Shown here piece after piece: positions 17,278 through 23,865 of a DNA stretch of 34,335 bases. A model generated the notes under the pieces. The model did not search any database and was not told the origin of the DNA. It saw nothing but the letters and a program-made list of their open reading frames with translations. Source of the stretch: an uncultured Lachnospiraceae bacterium. GTDB lineage: Bacteria > Bacillota > Clostridia > Lachnospirales > Lachnospiraceae. The stretch is from the NCBI GenBank assembly GCA_949287925.1, contig CASEIR010000005.1:1-34335 (forward strand). Reading direction: 5' to 3'. Made by a program: the position numbers and the translations under genes. How positions within the stretch are numbered: position 1 is the first letter of the stretch; each line of letters starts with the position of its first letter.

Positions 17278-18588
17278 TTACACCTCCTTCAGAATGGCGA
17301 TGACCCGATCCATCTCCGCCTTTGTATTCATCTCCGTACAGCACCACAGGATCCGGTGATCATCCAGCGGATATCCGCCCAGGATGTCCTGGGCTTCCAG
17401 CGCGGACAGTACCTGTTCGGATGTGACGTCAGATTCAGTTACAAATTCATGAAAATACGGTCCTGGATTCGTCACTTTGAATCCGATTTTCTCCAGCTCG
17501 CCCGCCAGATAATGGGCATTGGAGGTGCACAGCGTTCCAGCCTGCTTCAGCCCCTCATTTCCCATAGCCGCCAGGTAAACACCTACTGCCAGGGCGCACA
17601 GCGCCTGATTGGAACAGATATTGCTGGAAGCCTTCTCCCGGCGGATGTGCTGTTCTCTGGCCTGCAGGGTCAGCACGTACCCGGTCTTGCCGTTATGATC
17701 TACCGTCTGCCCTACGATCCTTCCAGGCAGCTTTCTGGTCATATCTGCCACACAGGCCATAAATCCCAGATAAGGGCCGCCGAAAGCAAGGGATAATCCC
17801 AGAGGCTGTCCGTCTCCCACAGCCACATCTGCGCCGTATTCTCTCGGTGTCTTCAGTACTCCAAGAGAGAGAGGCGCAACACCCATGATGTATTTTGCCC
17901 CTGCTTCATGGACGATTGTTCCGATCTCCCCGGCAGGCTCAAGGCTCCCGTAATAATTAGGATGCTGGATATATACGCACGCCGTTCCGGCATCTACATG
18001 CGCTTTCAGATATTCCAGATCTGTCAGACCGTCTTTTTCTGGAATGATATCCAGTTCCATCTCATTTCCAAAACAATAAGTCTTTATCACTTCTAATACA
18101 GACGGATGAATGGTGGCTGATACCAGCGCTTTCTTCCGCTTCCGGTCCTGGCACATGGCGATGCCTTCCGCCGCCGCCGTAGCTCCGTCATAAACCGACG
18201 CGTTGGAACAGTCCATGCCGGTCAGATCACAGATCATGGTCTGGTACTCGAAAATGGACTGAAGGATTCCCTGACTGATCTCCGCCTGGTACGGGGTGTA
18301 TGCCGTCAGGAAATTCTCCTTGGAGATTACACTTTTTACAATAGACGGAATGTAGTGCCTGTATGCGCCTGCGCCACGGAAAATGGTAGGGAATATCTTG
18401 TTCTTCCCGGCAATTTCCTGCAGCTTTCTAGTCACTTCCAACTCGGACGCTCCTTCGGGGATATTCAGGCCGTCCTTAATCTTCACTTCAGCGGGGATAT
18501 GCCCAAACAGGTCATCCATGGAGGAAAAACCAATCTCTTCCAGCATTTTCTTCTGTTCTTCTCTGGTGTTAGGAACATAACTTCCCAT
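17278..18588 (-). CDS. gcvPA: Glycine dehydrogenase (decarboxylating) subunit 1, GcvPA
   Basis: A 436-residue protein, the N-terminal half of P-protein in split form and of normal length. It opens with YVPNTREEQKKMLEEIGF and includes FRGAGAYRHYIPS, TAYTPYQAEISQGILQ, SNASVYDGATAAAE and QAREQHIRREKASSNICSNQAL, all typical of the subunit. It pairs with GcvPB encoded immediately downstream. The ribosome site is weak (AAGGCGGTG), so translation may be lower than for its neighbours. It lies 32 bp after gcvH. Confidence 0.97.
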   Translation of the reverse strand: MGSYVPNTREEQKKMLEEIGFSSMDDLFGHIPAEVKIKDGLNIPEGASELEVTRKLQEIAGKNKIFPTIFRGAGAYRHYIPSIVKSVISKENFLTAYTPYQAEISQGILQSIFEYQTMICDLTGMDCSNASVYDGATAAAEGIAMCQDRKRKKALVSATIHPSVLEVIKTYCFGNEMELDIIPEKDGLTDLEYLKAHVDAGTACVYIQHPNYYGSLEPAGEIGTIVHEAGAKYIMGVAPLSLGVLKTPREYGADVAVGDGQPLGLSLAFGGPYLGFMACVADMTRKLPGRIVGQTVDHNGKTGYVLTLQAREQHIRREKASSNICSNQALCALAVGVYLAAMGNEGLKQAGTLCTSNAHYLAGELEKIGFKVTNPGPYFHEFVTESDVTSEQVLSALEAQDILGGYPLDDHRILWCCTEMNTKAEMDRVIAILKEV

Positions 18589-18620
18589 CTTACTTCACCG
18601 CCTTTCTGTTCTTGTCTGTA

Positions 18621-18998
18621 TTACTGTTCACTCTCTACAAATGCCTCATACTCCTGTGCAGTCAGAAGCTCTTCCTGATCGGTGATATCCTTTACTTTTA
18701 TAAACCAGGCGTCATAAGGAGCTTCGTTGATGGACTCCGGTGCATCCAGCAGCTCTTCATTGATCTCGCATACTACGCCGGACACCGGAGAATATACGTC
18801 GGATACTGCCTTTACAGATTCCACATCCGCAAACGGCTCGCCTACAGTCACTTCGTCGTCTATCTCCGGCAGATTGACGAATACCAGATCTCCCAGTTCA
18901 GACTGCGCATAGTCTGTAAGACCGATCACTGCCACACCGTCTTCTTCCTTTACCCACTCGTGTGATTTTGAATACTTTAATTCTTCTCTTAATTCCAT
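18621..18998 (-). CDS. gcvH: Glycine cleavage system H protein
   Basis: A 125-residue lipoyl carrier, full length for GcvH. The lipoylated lysine is Lys63 in [13 protein letters not shown]. The N-terminal YSKSHEWVK and the [23 protein letters not shown] strands are typical. It shuttles the aminomethyl group and electrons between the P, T and L proteins. AGGAG stands 8 nt before the ATG. It follows gcvT by 38 bp. Confidence 0.97.
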   Translation of the reverse strand: MELREELKYSKSHEWVKEEDGVAVIGLTDYAQSELGDLVFVNLPEIDDEVTVGEPFADVESVKAVSDVYSPVSGVVCEINEELLDAPESINEAPYDAWFIKVKDITDQEELLTAQEYEAFVESEQ

Positions 18999-19036
18999 GA
19001 TTTACTCTCCTTTTCTAATTCTTAAATTTTCACTTC

Positions 19037-20125
19037 TTACTTTTCTCTCTTATAAAATGGAAGCGGCACGATCTCAGCCTCTACCATCCGGCCTCTGACT
19101 TCTACCGATACCTTAGTTCCCGGCTCTGTGTAAGCTGCGTCCACCAATGCCATCGCCACCGGATAGCCCAGATATGGGCAGTGGGTTCCGGATGTAGTGC
19201 GGCCAACCTGCTTTTCTCCCACGAATACAGGCTGTTCCTCCCGGATAATTCCCCGTCCCGTTACTTTCAGTCCGATCCGCTTGCGCTTGGGCTCTCCTGC
19301 CGCTTCCAGAGCAGCCTTGCCGATGAAGTCTTCTTTCTTCATCTTCACTGCAAATCCCAGTCCGGTCTCCAGAGGCGCCACCTCGTCGTTCATCTCATGT
19401 CCGTAGAGAGGCATGGCTGCTTCCATTCGCAGGGTGTCTCTGGCGCCAAGCCCGCAGGGGATCAGTCCCTCCTCTTTGCCGGCTTCCAGCAGCGCGTCCC
19501 ACATATTCTCCGCGTCCTTGCTGTCCAGATAAAGCTCCACCCCATCCTCACCGGTATATCCGGTCTTGGAAATGATGCAGGGGATTCCTGCCGCCTGGGT
19601 ATCAAATACAGCGTGATAGTATTTCTTCGGGATATTCTCCTCGTCCGTCACCTTCTTCAGGATTTCCATAGCCTTCGGTCCCTGAAGCGCCAGCTGGGCA
19701 TACTGTTCCGATACATCGGTAAAAGTAACCTCGCCAAACTGATGGTCCAGCATCCACTGATAATCTTTATCCTTATTGGCCGCATTGACTACAATGAAAT
19801 AATGCTCCTCACAGCGCTTATACACGATCAGGTCATCCACCGTGCCTCCTTGTTCATTACACATAGGGCTGTATCTTGCCTGGCCGTCCACCATATTTGC
19901 GAACTGGTTCGTCAGGATCTGTTCCAGATTCGCCAGCGCATCCTTTCCTTCACAAAGAATCTCTCCCATGTGGGAAACATCAAACAACCCAGCCTGGGTA
20001 CGCACTGCCGTATGTTCCTTGATCACACCTGTCTGATACTGCACCGGCAGAAGATAGCCTCCGAAAGGAACAATCTTTCCACCAGCTTTCACATGAGCCT
20101 CATAAAGCGGGGTCTTTAATTCCAT
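19037..20125 (-). CDS. gcvT: Aminomethyltransferase (glycine cleavage T-protein)
   Basis: A 362-residue THF-dependent aminomethyltransferase of normal length. Marks are LFDVSHMGEI, the folate-site segment TVDDLIVYK, ISKTGYTGEDGVELY, GARDTLRMEAAMPLYGHE and TSGTHCPYLG near the C terminus. It releases ammonia from the lipoyl-bound aminomethyl group and gives methylene-THF. The frame extends upstream to 20146, but AGGAGG lies 9 nt before the ATG at 20125 and family members begin with the LKTPLY segment, so I chose 20125. It is the first gene of the operon, directly controlled by the glycine riboswitch. Confidence 0.97.
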   Translation of the reverse strand: MELKTPLYEAHVKAGGKIVPFGGYLLPVQYQTGVIKEHTAVRTQAGLFDVSHMGEILCEGKDALANLEQILTNQFANMVDGQARYSPMCNEQGGTVDDLIVYKRCEEHYFIVVNAANKDKDYQWMLDHQFGEVTFTDVSEQYAQLALQGPKAMEILKKVTDEENIPKKYYHAVFDTQAAGIPCIISKTGYTGEDGVELYLDSKDAENMWDALLEAGKEEGLIPCGLGARDTLRMEAAMPLYGHEMNDEVAPLETGLGFAVKMKKEDFIGKAALEAAGEPKRKRIGLKVTGRGIIREEQPVFVGEKQVGRTTSGTHCPYLGYPVAMALVDAAYTEPGTKVSVEVRGRMVEAEIVPLPFYKREK

Positions 20126-20192
20126 CCTTTTCTTCCTCCTTTTCAAATGCCTGCACGATTTTTCTAAGACCGGATAAAGATTACCTCCCCAA

Positions 20193-20243
20193 TGCCAGAG
20201 GGCACATCCCGGGATGTGTGAGCAGATGTCAGTGCCTCTGGCA
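20193..20243 (-). repeat. Long imperfect hairpin with an inner palindrome in the gcvT leader
   Basis: TGCCAGAGG (20193-20201) pairs with CCTCTGGCA (20235-20243), extendable to 12 bp with one bulge. Inside it lies the perfect 16-bp palindrome CACATCCCGGGATGTG (20203-20218). It sits between the riboswitch terminator and gcvT. No T-run follows on the minus strand, so it does not look like a second terminator. Confidence 0.6.
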
Positions 20244-20271
20244 AACCCGGACTTTGGATCGTTGCTATTAC

Positions 20272-20308
20272 AAAAAAACAGGGAAATACGTTTACTGTAT
20301 TTCCCTGT
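20272..20308 (-). terminator. Intrinsic terminator of the glycine riboswitch (leader terminator)
   Basis: On the minus strand, CAGGGAAATAC and GTATTTCCCTG form a perfect 11-bp stem (20297-20307 and 20279-20289) with a 7-nt loop, followed by seven T. It begins directly after the aptamer region and about 150 bp before gcvT, so it is the expression platform. By analogy with known gcvT riboswitches, glycine binding should prevent terminator formation and turn the operon on. Confidence 0.9.
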
Positions 20309-20309
20309 C

Positions 20310-20430
20310 CATCTCCAGAGCTACGTCCAAATCCGATCCCTTTGCCTGAGAGTTTCCGGTCATCACCTTGCCCCTTCGGCGTTACCATAGCCTCGCTAAG
20401 ATAATCTCTCACGGATTCTTCAACCGCGTT
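20310..20430 (-). ncRNA. Glycine riboswitch (single aptamer, gcvT type)
   Basis: The minus-strand leader carries the glycine aptamer core: GAGAG near the 5' side, ACGCCGAAGGGGCAAG, and AACTCTCAGGCAAAGGGATCGG. A closing stem AATCCG (20412-20417) with CGGATT (20330-20335) encloses one aptamer. The second aptamer of tandem switches is absent; a short remnant (TTGGACGTAGCTCTGGAGA) follows, like the ghost helix of type-1 singlets. A leader terminator follows directly. Bases 20126-20190 between this unit and gcvT hold only the ribosome site region and the start of a further hairpin at 20193-20243. Confidence 0.92.
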
Positions 20431-20460
20431 CTTTTCCAAATCCACCTTGAATCTGGTTAA

Positions 20461-20489
20461 ATTATAACTTTGGTCAAATAGTCTGTCAA
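20461..20489 (-). promoter_or_regulatory. Consensus promoter of the gcv-fhs-fnt operon
   Basis: On the minus strand, TTGACA (20484-20489) and TATAAT (20461-20466) match the sigma-A consensus perfectly with a 17-nt spacer. The expected transcript starts around 20454, about 37 nt before the aptamer's closing stem. A strong constitutive promoter fits an operon controlled mainly by transcription termination. Confidence 0.88.
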
Positions 20490-20565
20490 TAATAGTTTTT
20501 GTTTTAACGTTTTGGTTAAAAAAGCAACAATATTCAATTATTATATAATTTGTCGCATTTATTTA

Positions 20566-21198
20566 TTAACTAAATACAAGCAAAATGTTCATCAGCCACA
20601 TAAGAATAGATACCACGATTCCAATAATCGCACAGATCTGTCCTGCTTTCGCCCTGCCGGCCATGCTGGACCCCTTGCCCATCCGGACTCTGGACAACCC
20701 TACAACACTCAGAATAATACCAACGATGGGAATTAAAAATCCTGTTACAATACTCAGGATTCCGAACACCAGCGCCATCGTAGCCGCGCTGGTATTATCC
20801 ACGGTGCGTACCGGAACCGGCTGCGGTCCTGGCTGCATCCCCGGCTGCGATCCTGACTGTCCCATATTCTGGGGCGCAGGAATCGGCTGCCGTAAAGCCA
20901 CATACAACTGCTCCAGACTGTCTTTATACGGTTTCTTCTGCAGTGCGCCAACAAATCCATCCAGATCCATCTCTTTTCCAGTCACACTGGTCAGCCATGC
21001 CTCCACATGAAAAACACCATTCATATAGTACCATTTCAGATACCGGTATCCCTCCACCATGGCGTCTCCTGCCCGGAACACCTGCTCTCCTTTGTAATCC
21101 ATCAGTACATACTGATTCTTCTGCAGAAAATCATTCATAATAAACTGCACAAAATCGTCCGGCTGGTTCAGCACCAACTCATTCACATATCTGGCCAT
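20566..21198 (-). CDS. DUF4190-type membrane protein with Pro/Gln-rich linker
   Basis: A 210-residue protein of unknown function. Residues 1-103 form a soluble domain without a motif I can name, 104-130 are a Pro/Gln/Gly-rich linker, and 138-209 hold two membrane segments (about 140-166 and 186-209) joined by the basic loop SRVRMGKGSSMAGRAKAGQI. That TM-loop-TM block, with ILSIVTGFLIPIVGIILSVVGL, is typical of DUF4190 domains. AAGGAG is 8 nt before the ATG, and a promoter is proposed at 21262-21291. It seems to be a single-gene unit between the gcv promoter and a repeat. The short stretch 20490-20565 holds only AT-rich sequence. Confidence 0.75.
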   Translation of the reverse strand: MARYVNELVLNQPDDFVQFIMNDFLQKNQYVLMDYKGEQVFRAGDAMVEGYRYLKWYYMNGVFHVEAWLTSVTGKEMDLDGFVGALQKKPYKDSLEQLYVALRQPIPAPQNMGQSGSQPGMQPGPQPVPVRTVDNTSAATMALVFGILSIVTGFLIPIVGIILSVVGLSRVRMGKGSSMAGRAKAGQICAIIGIVVSILMWLMNILLVFS

Positions 21199-21261
21199 AT
21201 GTCTCTCTCCTTCCCGTCCGCAATTCTCTCATTCCACAAACTGCGGCAATCCACTATTTTA

Positions 21262-21291
21262 AGTATAATCCACCCCCCCTCTTTCTGTCCA
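21262..21291 (-). promoter_or_regulatory. Candidate promoter of the DUF4190-type gene
   Basis: On the minus strand, TGGACA (21286-21291) and TATACT (21262-21267) are 18 nt apart, about 65 bp before the start codon. The rest of the gene-free stretch 21199-21568 is AT-rich sequence with no reading frame I would call, a short AAAAGCC/GGCTTTT hairpin at 21484-21500, and the palindromic repeat at 21505-21570. Confidence 0.55.
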
Positions 21292-21504
21292 CAAAAACCG
21301 CTCTCAGAAATTGAAAAAACAACTTCACAAAACCAAACATTTTCAACTTTTCAAGAAATTAACAAACTTTATATATCCTTAAGAACCAAGTCACAAATCC
21401 CTCACAAATACGTTGTATATTCAGAATCAAACAAGCGGGAACGCTTTTTATAATAAATTAATCTCCTATCTCTGCCAGCGGCCAAAAGCCTCTGGCTTTT
21501 TTAT

Positions 21505-21570
21505 GGGACGTAGCAAATTGCAAATGGGGACGTAGCATTTTGTAAAAATGCTACGTCCCCATTTGCAATT
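21505..21570. repeat. 26-bp perfect inverted repeat (REP-like) overlapping the end of the aldo/keto reductase gene
   Basis: Bases 21516-21541 and 21545-21570 are perfect reverse complements with a 3-nt loop; each arm contains GGGGACGTAGCA or its complement. A further direct copy of GGGACGTAGCA lies at 21505-21515. The last bases of the inverted repeat belong to the stop codon region of the aldo/keto reductase gene (stop at 21569-21571). The RNA hairpin should be very stable. No long T-run follows on the minus strand, so it looks more like an inserted repetitive element than an ordinary terminator. Confidence 0.85.
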
Positions 21571-22702
21571 ATTCGAATTGTGCGGCTACTTTCTTCAATT
21601 CTTGTATGATATTCAGATGCTGTGGACAGACGGCTTCGCACTGGCCGCATTCGACGCAGTCGCTGGCTTTGCTGAAATTCTCTGTCAGACGCTGATAATA
21701 TGTCCCCTGCGGCGTCCATCCTTTTTCCTTGACCTCCTGTTTTTCTGCGTTGTACAAAGAAAAATATCTGGGAATCGGAATCTGCTGCGGACAGCCGTCG
21801 GTGCAGTAAGAGCATCCGGTACATGCGATCTCGATATTTCGGTTGATTCTTTCTGCCGCCTTGAATACGATCTCTTTTTCTTCTTCATTTAACGGCTGAA
21901 AGTCCTGCATAAAGCTCATGTTATCATTGATCTGCTCCATATTGCTCATTCCGCTCAATACCATCTTAACGTTCGGCTGACTCGCCGCAAATCGAATCGC
22001 CCAGGACGGCACAGACATATCCGGATGATACTCTCGGAACATCTGTTCCACACTCTCCGGCACATTTGCCAGGGTACCTCCTTTTACCGGTTCCATAACC
22101 ACTACCGGCTTTTTATGCCGTTCCGCCGTCTCATAACACAAGCGTGACTGCACGCCTTCGCTGTCCCAGTCCAGATAATTCAGCTGCAGCTGGACAAACT
22201 CCACATCCGGATGCTCGGTCAGCACTTTATCCAAGAATTCTGCTGTATCATGGAAAGAAAAACCGATATGTTTTACCAGCCCCTGCCGCTTCTTCTCTGC
22301 CAGCCACTCAAAGCATTCCAACTCCTGATAAATTTTATAATGATCTGCCCCTACGTCATGGATCAGATAATAATCAAAATACTCTACGCCAGTCTTTTTA
22401 AGCTGTTCCTGAAAAATTCTGTCTCTATCCTCTTTCGTTTTGATAAATTCCGCATGAAGCTTAGTCGCCAGCGTATAACTATCCCGAGGATACCGGTCTA
22501 CCAACACCTCTTTCACCGTCGGCTCGCTCTGAAAAGAGCAGTACATCCATGCCGTGTCAAAATAAGTAAATCCATGACGGATAAATGCATCCACCATCTG
22601 TTTGGTCTGCTCGATATCAATGCTCCCCGCGTCATCCGGGTTAAGCAGCGGCAGCCGCATCAGTCCGAATCCTAATTTTTTCTGATTTTCAAACAACTCC
22701 AT
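21569..22702 (-). CDS. Aldo/keto reductase with C-terminal 4Fe-4S ferredoxin-like domain
   Basis: A 377-residue protein. Residues 1-280 are an aldo/keto reductase TIM barrel with the catalytic set Asp49 and Tyr54 (FDTAWMY), Lys81 and His115 (YLIHD). Residues 290-365 carry two cysteine clusters, CTGCSYCTDGC (294, 297, 300, 304) and CVECGQCEAVC (349, 352, 355, 359), that should bind two iron-sulfur clusters. Such fusions are common in anaerobes, where electrons may come from ferredoxin rather than free NAD(P)H; the substrate is unknown. The frame extends to 22756, but AGGAGG 8 nt before 22702 sets the start. The Crp/Fnr gene lies 230 bp upstream in the same direction. Confidence 0.92.
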   Translation of the reverse strand: MELFENQKKLGFGLMRLPLLNPDDAGSIDIEQTKQMVDAFIRHGFTYFDTAWMYCSFQSEPTVKEVLVDRYPRDSYTLATKLHAEFIKTKEDRDRIFQEQLKKTGVEYFDYYLIHDVGADHYKIYQELECFEWLAEKKRQGLVKHIGFSFHDTAEFLDKVLTEHPDVEFVQLQLNYLDWDSEGVQSRLCYETAERHKKPVVVMEPVKGGTLANVPESVEQMFREYHPDMSVPSWAIRFAASQPNVKMVLSGMSNMEQINDNMSFMQDFQPLNEEEKEIVFKAAERINRNIEIACTGCSYCTDGCPQQIPIPRYFSLYNAEKQEVKEKGWTPQGTYYQRLTENFSKASDCVECGQCEAVCPQHLNIIQELKKVAAQFE

Positions 22703-22825
22703 TTCTTTATCCTCCTGTTTCTTATTACATATCAGATCATAGCTCTCCGCCACCATCCGGCGAATCTCCTGCGGTTCTTCCGGTATCTGAGAAGCACCCG
22801 GTTGGTATCGCCCCGGGACGGCATA

Positions 22826-22886
22826 TCGATATATGTATCGAGAAATGTCACATCAAAAGTATAGCACCAGAAATTATACCAGTAAA
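22826..22886 (-). promoter_or_regulatory. Candidate promoter of the aldo/keto reductase gene with downstream palindrome
   Basis: On the minus strand, TTTACT (22881-22886) and TATACT (22858-22863) are 17 nt apart. Just downstream lies the inverted repeat TCGATA-TATG-TATCGA (22826-22841), placed where a repressor would block early transcription. The region 22703-22932 otherwise has no gene I can support. Confidence 0.45.
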
Positions 22887-22932
22887 GCAGTGCGTTCACA
22901 CATTCCCAATCCGTTTCCACCAGAAACTCAAT

Positions 22933-23598
22933 CTAAAGCAGCTCTTTTAACTTTTTCTTGTCCAGAATCCGGATCTTTCCCCGCCCCAGGGACACGATTC
23001 CATCCTCCGCCAGATATTTCAGCACCTTGGAAACCACTTCTCTGGCGCTTCCGATGTACCGGGCGATCTCATCGTGGGTCATGGCGATCTCCTGACCCTG
23101 ATGCAAGGATTCGTCCCACAGGAAATGCGCCACCCGCTGGTCAATCCCCATAAACAAAATCTGCTGTATGGTCCACATCACATCTGAGAACCGCTCCGTT
23201 GCAGCTTTATATAAATAGAGTCCCACATAAGGATTCTGCTCCATCACCGGATGCAGAACATGAACCGGTATAATCAGAGCTTCCGTCTTCTGCACCGCTT
23301 CGATCATCATGTCAAAGGCGATGGAATCCAGCAGGCAGGAAGCCGACATTACACAGGATTCCCCTTCCCGGATACGGAATAAGGTAATCTCTCTTCCCTC
23401 TTCCGATACAATATAGACCCTCAACTGGCCGTCCAGCAGCAGGATGGCGCCCTTGCACTGCTCCTCCGAGCGATGGATCATCTCGCCCTTTTCATATGTC
23501 TTCGCCACGCAGTTCTCTGTCAGCCTCTTCTTCTCCTCATCCGTCAGATGAGGCCAAAACGGATAATTCTTCTCCAACGTTTTCTGTTTATCCAGCAT
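22933..23598 (-). CDS. Crp/Fnr-family transcriptional regulator
   Basis: A 221-residue regulator. Residues about 15-130 form a cyclic-nucleotide-binding-like beta barrel (YEKGEMIHRSEEQCKGAILLLDGQLRVY ... EITLFRIREGESCVMSASCLL). About 165-205 hold the helix-turn-helix MTHDEIARYIGSAREVVSKVLKYLAEDGIV, with the recognition helix REVVSKVL. There is no N-terminal cysteine cluster of the Fnr type, so the signal is unknown. The frame runs on to 23820, with starts possible at 23640 and 23616, but GAGGAG 6 nt before 23598 and the usual family length favour 23598. It lies 230 bp upstream of the aldo/keto reductase gene and may control it or itself. Confidence 0.9.
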   Translation of the reverse strand: MLDKQKTLEKNYPFWPHLTDEEKKRLTENCVAKTYEKGEMIHRSEEQCKGAILLLDGQLRVYIVSEEGREITLFRIREGESCVMSASCLLDSIAFDMMIEAVQKTEALIIPVHVLHPVMEQNPYVGLYLYKAATERFSDVMWTIQQILFMGIDQRVAHFLWDESLHQGQEIAMTHDEIARYIGSAREVVSKVLKYLAEDGIVSLGRGKIRILDKKKLKELL

Positions 23599-23815
23599 CA
23601 GTCTCTCCTCTGTCATATTCTCTGAATCTCCTGTCTTCATTGAAAGATCCCCGGCCCCGTTACTTGCATACGTCAACGATCCCGCTGCATCCGGCTGCCT
23701 TGCAGAGATCCTCCGGCGTAATGGCAATGGCACAGCGGTCCGTCCCGCCGGACGGAAATACCCAGGCTTTATCATACAGTTTAGCAAAATATTACATAAA
23801 TGAACAGTCATTACA

Positions 23816-23850
23816 TACAAAAATCAGGCGGCGAATTTTACTTCGCCGCC
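23816..23850 (-). terminator. Rho-independent terminator after the surface-protein gene
   Basis: On the minus strand, GGCGGCGAA and TTCGCCGCC form a 9-bp stem (23842-23850 and 23827-23835) with a 6-nt loop, followed by TGATTTTTG. It begins 15 bp after the stop codon of the LRR surface protein. Confidence 0.87.
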
Positions 23851-23865
23851 TTGCACTTTTTTCGG

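Noticed and set aside
20164-20445. 93-residue minus-strand open frame before gcvT
   Set aside because: It lies across the riboswitch aptamer, terminator and leader hairpin; its composition follows the RNA motifs and it has no ribosome site.
21484-21500. Short AAAAGCC/GGCTTTT hairpin as a terminator
   Set aside because: The stem is only about 7 bp and no plus-strand gene ends before it; evidence too thin to list as a terminator.
22732-22920. 62-residue minus-strand open frame upstream of the aldo/keto reductase
   Set aside because: It covers the proposed promoter and palindrome, has no ribosome site and shows no recognisable domain.
23599-23820. N-terminal extension of the Crp/Fnr-type protein
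   Set aside because: The extra 74 residues match no domain; the start at 23598 has the best ribosome site and gives the usual family length.
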